Origin: DATIYF01 sp035517775
GTDB lineage: Bacteria > Acidobacteriota > Terriglobia > Terriglobales > Acidobacteriaceae
DNA: 37,938 nt
Direction: 5' to 3'
Assembly (NCBI GenBank): GCA_035517775.1
Contig: DATIYF010000002.1
Coordinates: 1 to 37,938 of the forward strand
Shown: one piece after another, positions 25,064 to 32,614 of the stretch
How positions within the stretch are numbered: the stretch's first letter is position 1
Layout: every line of letters starts with the position of its first letter
Notes under the pieces: generated by a model
What the model was told of the DNA's origin: nothing
The model's input: only the letters and a program-made list of their open reading frames with translations
Databases searched by the model: none
Made by a program: the position numbers and the translations under genes

Positions 25064-26458
25064 TCACGCGCTCTCCGGGTCATTGCTGTGATCCTGGCGC
25101 AGGGCCTGCAAGTTGATGCCAAGTTGTTCCGCTTTCTTATACAGATGACTGCGTTCGAGGCCTAAAGCTTTGGCGGCATTGGTTACGTGGTAGCTGGCAC
25201 GCTTGAGTTCCGCCAGAATCATTTCTCGCTCAAAGCCTTGCACCCGATCCGCCAAGGAGCCGGAGCCCAGCGAGGGAACAATGCCATTGCCCGCTTGCGG
25301 CAGAGCCGCCCGCGTGGCTGCCAGGTCCACCTGCTCGCTGCCGGCCAGCAGCATGAGCCGCTCCACCACATTGCGGAGCTCGCGAATGTTTCCCGGCCAC
25401 GAGTACTGCTGCATGGCGGCAATCGCCTCAGGCGAGAACTGCATGGCTTTCCAGCCGTTCTGCGCGCAAACCTGCGGCGAGAAGTGTTCAATCAAGGCCG
25501 GAATATCTTCCCGCCTTTGGCGCAGCGGCGGCAGCGCCAGGGGAAAAACATAGACTCGATGAAACAGGTCCTGCCGGAACTTGCCCTCGCGCGCGAGCGC
25601 TTCCAGGTTGCGGTGGGTTGCCACGATCACCCGCACATCCACCGGAATGGGCTTCTCTCCGCCAATGCGTTCTATCTCGCTCTCCTCCAGCACACGCAGC
25701 AGTTTGGCCTGCATCGCCAGGGGCATGTCTCCGATTTCATCGAGAAAAATCGTCCCCTGCTCAGCCTGCTCGAATTTCCCGATGTGCCGCCCGGCCGCGC
25801 CCGTGAATGACCCTTTCTCGTGCCCGAAGAGTTCAGATTCGATCAGTTCCGCGGGCACGGCCGCACAATTCAAGGTGATGAACGGCCCTGCGGCTCGCGG
25901 ACTGCGCTCATGCACTGTGCGCGCCACCAGTTCCTTCCCCGTGCCGGTCTCGCCCAGAATGCAGACCCGGGTTTCACTGGCCGCTACCCGCTCAATCTGC
26001 GCCATGACCTTCTTCATGGTCTCGCCCGTCCAGACCATTTCGTGCTTCCCCAGCCTCTGCCGCAGCTGCCGGTTTTCCGATTCCAGGCGGCGCAGCTTCA
26101 AGGCGTTTTCCACGGTCAGAAGCAGCTTTTCCGTCGAGATGGGTTTTTCCAGGAAGTCAAGCGCCCCCAGTTTCGTGGCCCGCACCGCCATCTCGATGTG
26201 CGCCTGGCCCGACATCATGACCACCGGCGCCGTCACGCCCTGGGCTTTGAGCTCCTCCAGCAGGGAAAGTCCATCTTTGCCGGGCATGACCACATCCGAG
26301 AAGATCAGGTCGAAGTTGTGCGACTTGGCTAGCTCCAGCGCCTTGGCGGCGCTGTCACACACGGTTGCCTCGTGCCCGCCCAGGCGGAAGGCCCGTGCCA
26401 GCGAGGCCAGCGTGTTGGCCTCGTCATCCACGATGAGCAGATTCGCTTTCTGAGCCAT
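25064..26458 (-). CDS. Sigma-54-dependent response regulator (NtrC/NtrX-like)
   Basis: This 464-residue activator turns on sigma-54 promoters when phosphorylated by its kinase partner. The receiver domain (residues 5-120) has D11/D12, the phosphate acceptor D55 in FSDVVMPGKDG, and K105 in LEKPI. The AAA+ domain has Walker A GETGTGKE at 169-176, Walker B GTIFLDEIGD at 235-244, and the sigma-54 contact loop at 216-221. That loop reads GSFTGA instead of the usual GAFTGA. The Fis-type DNA-binding helix-turn-helix is at about 424-448 (NAAKALGLERSHLYKKAEQL). ATG 26458 is preceded by GAAGGAC and lies 8 bases after the kinase stop. The pair is clearly co-transcribed. The kinase is NtrY-like, so an NtrX-like role in envelope or nitrogen control is inferred. 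Confidence 0.94.
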   Translation of the reverse strand: MAQKANLLIVDDEANTLASLARAFRLGGHEATVCDSAAKALELAKSHNFDLIFSDVVMPGKDGLSLLEELKAQGVTAPVVMMSGQAHIEMAVRATKLGALDFLEKPISTEKLLLTVENALKLRRLESENRQLRQRLGKHEMVWTGETMKKVMAQIERVAASETRVCILGETGTGKELVARTVHERSPRAAGPFITLNCAAVPAELIESELFGHEKGSFTGAAGRHIGKFEQAEQGTIFLDEIGDMPLAMQAKLLRVLEESEIERIGGEKPIPVDVRVIVATHRNLEALAREGKFRQDLFHRVYVFPLALPPLRQRREDIPALIEHFSPQVCAQNGWKAMQFSPEAIAAMQQYSWPGNIRELRNVVERLMLLAGSEQVDLAATRAALPQAGNGIVPSLGSGSLADRVQGFEREMILAELKRASYHVTNAAKALGLERSHLYKKAEQLGINLQALRQDHSNDPESA

Positions 26459-26466
26459 CGAGTCCT

Positions 26467-28287
26467 TCAAGACGCGCTGTCCGCCGCATCCCTTGCGGCC
26501 GCGTTCAATTTTTCCAGATTGCGCGGCAACTCAATTGCGAATGTCGTTCCACTGCCCGGCTGGCTGCGAACGGTGATCCTGCCGCCATGATCGCTAATGA
26601 CTGACTGTACGATGGCCAGCCCCAGGCCGGTTCCGTGAATTTTGCTGGTGTAATACGGCGTGAACAAATGTTCACACTCTTCCGCTGTTAAGCCTGCGCC
26701 GCTGTCGGCAATCTCAATCACCACCCGACCATTCTCCCCCCGCGTTCGTAGAGCCAGCGTACCACCCTGGGGCATGGCGTCCATGGCATTCAATATCAGG
26801 TTGGAAAGCGCGCGGTGCAGCAATTCCCCGTCGCCCGCCATCTCTCCTACATTCTGCCCCAGTTCCAGCCGGCACTCGATAGGCGCCGCGCGCTCCGGCG
26901 CATGCAATTGCGCCTGAAATAGCCGGGCCACATTCTGCACAAGCTCATTGGCTTGCACCCGCTCGAAGCGCGGCTGCGGCATTCTGGAAAACTCGCTGAA
27001 GCGGGAAACGATAGCCTTCAGATTGTTGATCTCGGCCAGCAGCGTGGCCGCGCTCTCCTGAAACATCTCCTCGAAAAGCTCCGGGCTCTGTTGCCGCGCT
27101 CGCACCAGATTTTCAACCGTCAGCTGCAGCGGGAACAGCGGATTTTTGAGCTCGTGCGCCAGCCGGCGCGCCAGTTCGCGCCAGGCCGCCACGCGTTCGC
27201 TCTGCAGCAGCCGCTCGCGTTGCTCCATCAGCTCGCCGGTCATGCGATTGAAGGCCTCGGCCAGCTCTCCCAGCTCATCGGATGAGGCCACCGGCACCTG
27301 CGCATGCCAATTGCCCGCCGCCACTTCGCGCGCCGCTTGGGCAAGCTGTTCGACCGGCCGCGTCACCCGGCCGGCAACCCATCCACTCAAGACGATGGCG
27401 AGAAAAATACCGCCAGCCCCCGCCAGCAATGCCGCCGAGCGAATGCGCTGCCGAAGCTCTATATACGGACGCCGCGAAGTGGCCACCAGCAGAATGCCCA
27501 GCAGATGACCATCCTGCCCGTTCAGGGGTAAGGCATGGACGGTCTCATCGTCGGCCGGATCGGACGACCAGTGCACCACGGCTTCGGTTTCCCCTGATTG
27601 CGCCCGGACTTCCTCAATCAGCGGCGCCAGGCGCTCCGGCTGCTGCACGCTGCCGGATGGGTCAATCAGGAATTGCGTGGATAACGCCCCGCCCAGGTTC
27701 TGATAAAACATGGCGCGGGTTCCGGCGGGAAGGTCGAGCGTGGCCAGAAAATTCTTGTCCAGCCGCCGCCCGCCGATCACATACAGGGGATTCTCCGCGC
27801 TGCCCGCCTGCCGCATCGCGCACAACCCCAGCGCAGCGCCATCGGGCAGGTCTTCTTCCCTCAAGAATGCCTGCCTGGGCGGTGTCGCGGGCAAGGACGC
27901 GTCTTTGTATCCGAACTTGGCCGGCCACTGCGCCGAGGAAACAATGGTTCCCTGGCCATCCACCAATTCAAGGAAATCGAGCTGCTGGCCGTCGGCGAGG
28001 GTGCGAGCTTCGTTCAAGTACGCGCCGTAATCCGGCGAGGCCCGATTCAGCGCCAACGCCACCCGCGCCACCGCATCGCTTTCCGCGATCGCCTGGATTC
28101 GCCGCTCTACCTCTTCTCCGCGGCGGTTGAACTCCCGCCGGAACTCTGTGACCAGTGCGTCCGTGCGCTCCTCGTTGGCCCGTTCGAAGGCCTCCCGGGT
28201 CAGGGCCGAGACCGTCCACGCCACCGCGACCACGGAAACAATCACCGTCGCCGCCAGCGCGGCCAGCAGTTTGCGGCGAAAGCTCAT
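26467..28287 (-). CDS. Membrane histidine kinase, NtrY-like
   Basis: This 606-residue sensor kinase phosphorylates the adjacent response regulator. Membrane helix 1 spans residues 7-29 and helix 2 about 285-305. Between them is a periplasmic domain of about 250 residues that should sense the signal. A HAMP linker covers about 303-355. The dimerisation domain has the phosphorylated H378 in RRLAHELKNPLFPLQ, the HELKNPL form typical of NtrY-like kinases. The ATPase domain has the N box NLILNAMDA (496-504), G1 DSGAGL (528-533) and G2 GTGLGLAIV (552-560). All catalytic motifs are intact. Its start overlaps the stop of the upstream peptide-binding protein gene (ATGA). That binding protein could present ligand to the periplasmic domain; this is an inference. 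Confidence 0.94.
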   Translation of the reverse strand: MSFRRKLLAALAATVIVSVVAVAWTVSALTREAFERANEERTDALVTEFRREFNRRGEEVERRIQAIAESDAVARVALALNRASPDYGAYLNEARTLADGQQLDFLELVDGQGTIVSSAQWPAKFGYKDASLPATPPRQAFLREEDLPDGAALGLCAMRQAGSAENPLYVIGGRRLDKNFLATLDLPAGTRAMFYQNLGGALSTQFLIDPSGSVQQPERLAPLIEEVRAQSGETEAVVHWSSDPADDETVHALPLNGQDGHLLGILLVATSRRPYIELRQRIRSAALLAGAGGIFLAIVLSGWVAGRVTRPVEQLAQAAREVAAGNWHAQVPVASSDELGELAEAFNRMTGELMEQRERLLQSERVAAWRELARRLAHELKNPLFPLQLTVENLVRARQQSPELFEEMFQESAATLLAEINNLKAIVSRFSEFSRMPQPRFERVQANELVQNVARLFQAQLHAPERAAPIECRLELGQNVGEMAGDGELLHRALSNLILNAMDAMPQGGTLALRTRGENGRVVIEIADSGAGLTAEECEHLFTPYYTSKIHGTGLGLAIVQSVISDHGGRITVRSQPGSGTTFAIELPRNLEKLNAAARDAADSAS

Positions 28288-29642
28288 GGGGTTTCCGGTT
28301 CCAGCCAGAGGTTGGCCAACTCCCAGCCGCCGTCGGGGCTCAGCGTCCAGCCACGCACTCGTTGGCTTAATCCGTAACTGATGCGCAGGTGCAACAAGGG
28401 AATCACGCGCTGGGATTGCAGCAGCGAACTTTCCGCACTGTACATCTCCTCCGGCGTAGTTCCAGCGAATTTGGGTTGCGGCAGGCCTGAGCCGGCGGCG
28501 AAATCAGTGAGAGCCGCGCGCGCATCGAGCGAAGCCAGCGGGGCTTCTACCAGGCGCAGGTCAGCGTTGGCGGAAGACGTAAGGTTCAAAGTCAGGCCGG
28601 CATCGCGCGCATTCAGCACGATTCTTTCCGCTACCAATCGCGCCAGCTGATCGGCGGGATCATAGCTTAGCGCCCAGGGGCCGGCCTGCCGCAGACCGGC
28701 CGTCAACTGCCGTGAGGCCTGGACGTCGGCTTGGGAAGGAAACAGAAAGGCATATCCTGTCATCCACTGCGGCAGCAGTGCCGCTGTCGGCTCGCCTCCG
28801 CCTTGCAGCATCACGTTGTTGAGCAAACTGCGATCAATGCTCAAAGCGAATGCCCTGCGCAGGCGCGTCTCATCGGCCGACTGCGGCGGGCGCGCAAAGA
28901 TCAGCGCCATCAATTCCGCGGGCGAGGAGCTTTCCACGCGGCGGTTTTCCGCCTGCGCATGCCGCGCCTGCTCGGGCGGAATCTCGATGAGATCGGCCTG
29001 ATTCACGTCCAGGGCCATGGCCTGCTCGCGCGGGCTCTTCCCCAGTTCAATCTCGATGGCATCCAGAAAAGGCCGCCCGCCCCAGTAGTCGTTATTCGCC
29101 GCGAGCACAAGCTGCTGCCCCGCCCGCCACTCCCGGATGGTGAACGGTCCCGTACCCACCACCTGGCCGCCAGCCCGCCGGGCAATGCCGTTTCGCGCCT
29201 GTGCCACCTCCGCCGCAAAATTCGCGGCGGGAGAGGCCAGCTCCACCACAATCGAATCTCCGTTTGCAGAAACCTTCCACTGCGGGTTCGTCGAGCGTAA
29301 CGAAGCTGCCGCCACGTCCGCGGTCAAGGGCGAGCCATCGTGAAACACCACGCCCTGCCGCAGAACGAAATGCCAGCGCTGCTCGCCCGGCTCTGCCTGC
29401 CACGAAGTCGCCAGCCCAGGGCACAGCCGGCCGCGGCTGTCGAGCGTCACCAGGGTTTCAAAAATCAAACTCGAAAGATTGCCGCCGCCGTTCACCGCCA
29501 GGTCTGCCGGATCGAGCGAGCGTGGCGCGGCCCGCATCTCCACTCGCAGAGTGCCGCCGTAGTGCGGCCGCGTAGCTGCATGGGCAGCCACTGCCAGCAG
29601 CAGGCTACTGACCGCAAGTAAGCGAAAGACGGTACGCCTCAT
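28284..29642 (-). CDS. Family 5 extracellular solute-binding protein (peptide/nickel-binding type) without a transporter
   Basis: This 452-residue exported protein has a signal peptide ending AAHAATR (about 1-23). Its SBP_bac_5 signatures are YGGTLRVEM near the mature start, SLIFETLVTLDSRGRLCPGLATSW, WHFVLRQGVVFHDGSPLTADV, and GTGPFTIREWRAGQQLVLAANNDYWGG. Such proteins bind oligopeptides, nickel or other solutes for ABC importers. No permease or ATPase gene lies nearby. Instead its stop overlaps the sensor kinase start by four bases, and its own start lies inside the end of the upstream lipoprotein gene (38 bp overlap). At 452 residues it is somewhat shorter than DppA/OppA (about 510-540). 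A sensory rather than transport role is proposed. It lacks a lipobox cysteine, so it should be soluble in the periplasm. Confidence 0.9.
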   Translation of the reverse strand: MRRTVFRLLAVSSLLLAVAAHAATRPHYGGTLRVEMRAAPRSLDPADLAVNGGGNLSSLIFETLVTLDSRGRLCPGLATSWQAEPGEQRWHFVLRQGVVFHDGSPLTADVAAASLRSTNPQWKVSANGDSIVVELASPAANFAAEVAQARNGIARRAGGQVVGTGPFTIREWRAGQQLVLAANNDYWGGRPFLDAIEIELGKSPREQAMALDVNQADLIEIPPEQARHAQAENRRVESSSPAELMALIFARPPQSADETRLRRAFALSIDRSLLNNVMLQGGGEPTAALLPQWMTGYAFLFPSQADVQASRQLTAGLRQAGPWALSYDPADQLARLVAERIVLNARDAGLTLNLTSSANADLRLVEAPLASLDARAALTDFAAGSGLPQPKFAGTTPEEMYSAESSLLQSQRVIPLLHLRISYGLSQRVRGWTLSPDGGWELANLWLEPETP

Positions 29643-30816
29643 ATTTCCCCGTGGTCAGATTATGCGAGACGGCAATGGCCATCTCACCATTGGTCTCGGT
29701 CCACATAGCGGTAATCGGGCCGGCGAACTCCACCGGCTGGCTGGCGAATACCGGCTCACGATCTGCAAATTCAAACGCGCGCAAAGTGTCTCCGGGACCA
29801 TCGCCGCTCTCATCGGCCAATACCTGCCAGCCCGTTCCGCAACCGGTGTGCACGCTGATAATGTCGCTGCCCCAGCCCAGCTTGCCGGCGGTCTGATCGC
29901 TCGCGCCATCCATCAGGTGTACGCTGCCATCCACCGCGGCAAAAAGCCACAACGTGTACTTGTCGCGCGGAAGTGGCGCCGCCGAATAGAAGGGCGGGGC
30001 CGCGGCCGTTCGCCCCCCTCCGGGGGACAACGCCCCGGTAAAAAAATTGCGCGCGGGGGTGAAGAATGCGGCCAATGCAAACGGATCGGGCGCCAGCGGC
30101 CAGGGATCGTCGCTTTCCCGGCAGTTTAGAGTCAGCGGCGCCTGAGCGCCGCTGCGGCAGAAAACCCCCGGCAGATAAGTGTCCAGCAGATGGTCTTTCC
30201 GCAGGACCAGCCTTCCCCGCAGATCGCGCGGCCACTGCCGGGGATGAACGATGGGCAGGGTCTGCTCGTCTTGCCAGCGATTTGCCTGCAGGCGGTGGAG
30301 GCTGATCTCGTCCGGGCTCAAAACCGCCATTTCTGTCGGATTGCCGTCCACGACCGCGACATCGAGAATCGGCTGGTTCTGCAACCATAGCAGCGCTTTG
30401 TGAATGCTGACCACCCCACCCTGGCCGCTCGCCGGGGAGCTCGCCGGCCGCGGCGTGGCAATCATGGCCACAGACGACTCATTGCTGCCCTGATGAATTT
30501 CTGCGATCCAAACGTAATTTTCCAGATTCTCCGACAGCGAGACCCGAATGGTGGCGGCAGCCTGCTCCGGATTGACGATCCGCAACCCCATGCGTTCGAG
30601 CTGACGTTGCAGATCGCCGCGTATCTGCTGAGCCTCGGCTGGCAGAAGCGAAGAGCGGTTCACCACCTCCAGGGCTACCGCGCCCGGCCCGATAGCTGAA
30701 GCAATCTTGTTGGCTAGTTGGGCTTCCGGCGCTCCCCAGTCGCCGGCGAGGGCGCAGCCTGTGAGAAGCCCGAAGACTATGACCGTGCGCAAGCAACGTG
30801 GCGGGAAGCGGAGCAT
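29605..30816 (-). CDS. Hypothetical lipoprotein of the kinase operon
   Basis: I cannot name a family. From ATG 30816 the 403-residue product has a short signal peptide with a lipobox LTGC (cysteine about residue 21), so it should be a lipid-anchored envelope protein. Residues about 25-130 are mixed alpha/beta, with a helix GDLQRQLERMGLRIVNPEQAAATIRV followed by a strand ENYVWIAEIHQG. The C-terminal part (DGSVHLMDGASD, DTLRAFEFADREPVFAS, GPITAMWTETNGEMAIAV) has repeated strands and looks like a beta-propeller. An in-frame ATG at 30858 would add 14 residues and is the alternative start. The gene overlaps the solute-binding protein gene by 38 bp, which implies translational coupling. A role with that protein and the kinase is inferred only from this. 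Confidence 0.75.
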   Translation of the reverse strand: MLRFPPRCLRTVIVFGLLTGCALAGDWGAPEAQLANKIASAIGPGAVALEVVNRSSLLPAEAQQIRGDLQRQLERMGLRIVNPEQAAATIRVSLSENLENYVWIAEIHQGSNESSVAMIATPRPASSPASGQGGVVSIHKALLWLQNQPILDVAVVDGNPTEMAVLSPDEISLHRLQANRWQDEQTLPIVHPRQWPRDLRGRLVLRKDHLLDTYLPGVFCRSGAQAPLTLNCRESDDPWPLAPDPFALAAFFTPARNFFTGALSPGGGRTAAAPPFYSAAPLPRDKYTLWLFAAVDGSVHLMDGASDQTAGKLGWGSDIISVHTGCGTGWQVLADESGDGPGDTLRAFEFADREPVFASQPVEFAGPITAMWTETNGEMAIAVSHNLTTGKYEAYRLSLTCGQ

Positions 30817-30906
30817 GCCCAGGATGGCGATGCGCGAATTATAAATCGCCTTCCTCATGAGGCTCTTTCTTCCCCACGGCCAAAGCCGCCCGCTGCCTTC
30901 CGGCTC

Positions 30907-32223
30907 TCAGTTCTGTGGTGGAGTCTCCGGCTCCTCCGCCTGGCTGGCATGGTTCGCCATGTTCATGCTGCGCAGCACATCATTGGCGAAGAAGAACTTT
31001 CCATCCGCCGGCACCATCATGATCTGCAGCTTGTCTGAGAGCCGTTCGGCGACAATCTTGTTGATCAGCAGCGGATTCTGCTTCAGGATCGCGCCTTCGC
31101 TCTTCATCCTTTCGGCATCGGCCACCGCGGTGACGCGAATGCGGTCGGCTTCGGCATCCGCCAGCAGCTTGCGCCGCTCCGCTTCTGCCTTGCTGTCAAT
31201 GACCTTGGCCTGCGCCATGGCTTCGGCATTCTGCACCGTCGCCTCCTTGCGCGCCTCGGCCTCCAGCTTCGATTGCTCGATCTGCTTCTGTTTCAGCGGC
31301 AAGGTGTATTGCATGGCATCGGCCTCCGCCTTGGCCTGCAAAACCCGCACCTGGGCCTCGCCCTCAGCCTGTTTTACCTGTTGCGCCTTCGTCGCTTCCG
31401 CTTCGAGTTCGGCAATCTTCACCTGCTTGGCCTGGATCTCGGTCTCCACGCCCATGCGGTCGTTCTCCTGTTCTTTGAGCAGAAGGCTCTCCAGGCCCTT
31501 CGCGTATTCCGGCGGCAGCTGGATGTCGCGAAGCATGACTTCTTTCACGATAATTCCGTCACTGGCCAGCTTCTGAGTAATGACACCGGCGGCGCGCTGC
31601 CGGACTTCCTCGCGCTTGGCCGCGAAGATATCCCGCACGGTGTAGTTGGGCGCCAGCTCCCGCCAGGCGCTGGCCACCACCGCCGGCACAATCTCCTTTT
31701 CCACCGGCTGCGGCAGGTTGCTTTGGATATAGTCCAAGTGCCGTGGATCCAGCCGAAAGCGCACGGTGATGGCAAGTCCGAGGGCCAGACCTTCTCTCGA
31801 CTGCACATCCAGTGGCTCAACCTTCGAGGCGCTGGACCGCACTTTCCCGTCTTCCACAGCCCCCGTGGTGAAGAGCTGGTCTCGCGTATCGAACAGAACC
31901 ACGCTCTCCGCCAGCGGAGTAATGAAATGCGCTCCTGGATAGAGGGTTCCCGGCAGAGTGCCGCTGGTTTGGCTGAGTCTTACCGCCGCCATCCCGCTGG
32001 GCACCACCACAATGCCCAGCGAAAGCAGAATCGGCCCCCAGGCCAGCATCGCTAGCGCCAGCGAACCCCTCCAGCGGATGTCGCGAGTCTCTCGAAACGG
32101 ACCGCCGGCAGCCTGAGCTCTCCGGTAAAGCAGTTCCAGGTAAAGGTCATAACCCAGCATGGCCGCAGCTGTCAGGATCATGCCGATCCCGCCTGCCATC
32201 AACAAGTACTTGAGAAAAAGCAT
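30907..32223 (-). CDS. SPFH/prohibitin-family membrane protein
   Basis: This 438-residue protein has two hydrophobic helices, residues 1-22 and about 55-77. The SPFH (band 7) domain follows (RLSQTSGTLPGTLYPGAHFITPLAESVVLFDTRDQ; AITVRFRLDPRHLDYIQSNLPQ; KREEVRQRAAGVITQKLASDGIIVKEVMLRDI). A long charged coiled coil occupies about 240-370 (KAEAEAxxxxxK patterns). SPFH proteins form large ring or cage assemblies on membranes and often hold proteases such as FtsH or organise membrane domains. The Shine-Dalgarno AAGGAGGT (minus strand, about 32226-32234) is perfect. The gene begins 16 bases after a 51-codon membrane peptide gene and is followed after 48-90 bases by the lipoprotein gene. All lie under one candidate sigma-54 promoter. 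Confidence 0.92.
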   Translation of the reverse strand: MLFLKYLLMAGGIGMILTAAAMLGYDLYLELLYRRAQAAGGPFRETRDIRWRGSLALAMLAWGPILLSLGIVVVPSGMAAVRLSQTSGTLPGTLYPGAHFITPLAESVVLFDTRDQLFTTGAVEDGKVRSSASKVEPLDVQSREGLALGLAITVRFRLDPRHLDYIQSNLPQPVEKEIVPAVVASAWRELAPNYTVRDIFAAKREEVRQRAAGVITQKLASDGIIVKEVMLRDIQLPPEYAKGLESLLLKEQENDRMGVETEIQAKQVKIAELEAEATKAQQVKQAEGEAQVRVLQAKAEADAMQYTLPLKQKQIEQSKLEAEARKEATVQNAEAMAQAKVIDSKAEAERRKLLADAEADRIRVTAVADAERMKSEGAILKQNPLLINKIVAERLSDKLQIMMVPADGKFFFANDVLRSMNMANHASQAEEPETPPQN

Positions 32224-32239
32224 AGGACCTCCTTGATTA

Positions 32240-32395
32240 TCAGCGCTTCTGGACCGTCCTCACCGGCGCCACCGCCGGCTGGGCAAAGAACAAAGGGAAG
32301 ACTTTGCCAAATATGAGTTCTTCCACGAACAAGGAAATTGCCATGGAGAAGACCAACCCCGCCACGACTGCCATAGCTGTCATTACGAATTGCAT
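32240..32395 (-). CDS. 51-residue small membrane protein
   Basis: A short frame of 51 codons begins at ATG 32395 and ends at TGA 32240-32242. Its ribosome site is excellent: GGAGGT on the minus strand at 32400-32405, four bases before the start. The first half is a hydrophobic helix (FVMTAMAVVAGLVFSMAISLF), followed by an acidic turn VEE, a second hydrophobic stretch LIFGKVFPLFFA, and a basic tail ending VQKR. It would be an inner membrane peptide. It ends 16 bases before the SPFH gene and so lies first in that operon. The family is not recognised. It could assist assembly of the SPFH complex or be a leader-type peptide. Confidence 0.7.
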   Translation of the reverse strand: MQFVMTAMAVVAGLVFSMAISLFVEELIFGKVFPLFFAQPAVAPVRTVQKR

Positions 32396-32427
32396 TGCGA
32401 CCTCCCGCCACTCCGCTGTGAGCTCAC

Positions 32428-32443
32428 CGCAGCATTGCGGCCA
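32428..32443 (-). promoter_or_regulatory. Candidate sigma-54 (-24/-12) promoter
   Basis: The minus strand reads TGGCCGCAATGCTGCG. It has the GG and GC dinucleotides at the exact 10 bp separation required by sigma-54, with TGGC and TGC cores. The predicted start is near 32417, 22 bases before ATG 32395, with the ribosome site between. It would drive the operon that encodes a sigma-54-dependent activator. The inner bases deviate from the TGGCAC-N5-TTGC consensus. Confidence 0.5.
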
Positions 32444-32515
32444 TTCCCTATGGCATTGATCCCTCGGTACTTATTGGTTTTGCTAGGCAGCGGAGATGTG
32501 TACAGATGTAGGCGC

Positions 32516-32564
32516 TGTGTCCCCCGTGACACATTGCACTCGGGGCTGTGATCAGCCTCACAGC
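32516..32564 (+). promoter_or_regulatory. Two tandem palindromes, CRP-like or enhancer sites
   Basis: The first is TGTGTC-N6-GACACA (32516-32533). The second is GCTGTGA-N6-TCACAGC (32545-32564), whose core TGTGA-N6-TCACA is identical to the symmetric CRP consensus. Their centres are 30 bp apart, about three helical turns. They lie between the divergent ferredoxin and SPFH operons and could serve either. Confidence 0.65.
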
Positions 32565-32583
32565 AAGACAACAGAGCGGTCTC

Positions 32584-32589
32584 TAAATT
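32584..32589 (+). promoter_or_regulatory. Candidate -10 box of the ferredoxin gene
   Basis: TAAATT would place the start at about 32596, 19 bases before ATG 32615. No good -35 box is present at 16-18 bp. Instead the second palindrome is centred at -41.5, the classical position of an activator that replaces the -35 contact. Confidence 0.45.
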
Positions 32590-32614
32590 GAATTCAAGGT
32601 GATGGGGGGAACCA

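Noticed and set aside
32199..32411. A 70-codon minus-strand frame overlapping the 51-codon membrane peptide
   Set aside because: It lies in another frame, runs into the SPFH gene start, lacks a ribosome site, and has no helix pattern. The 51-codon frame explains the region better.
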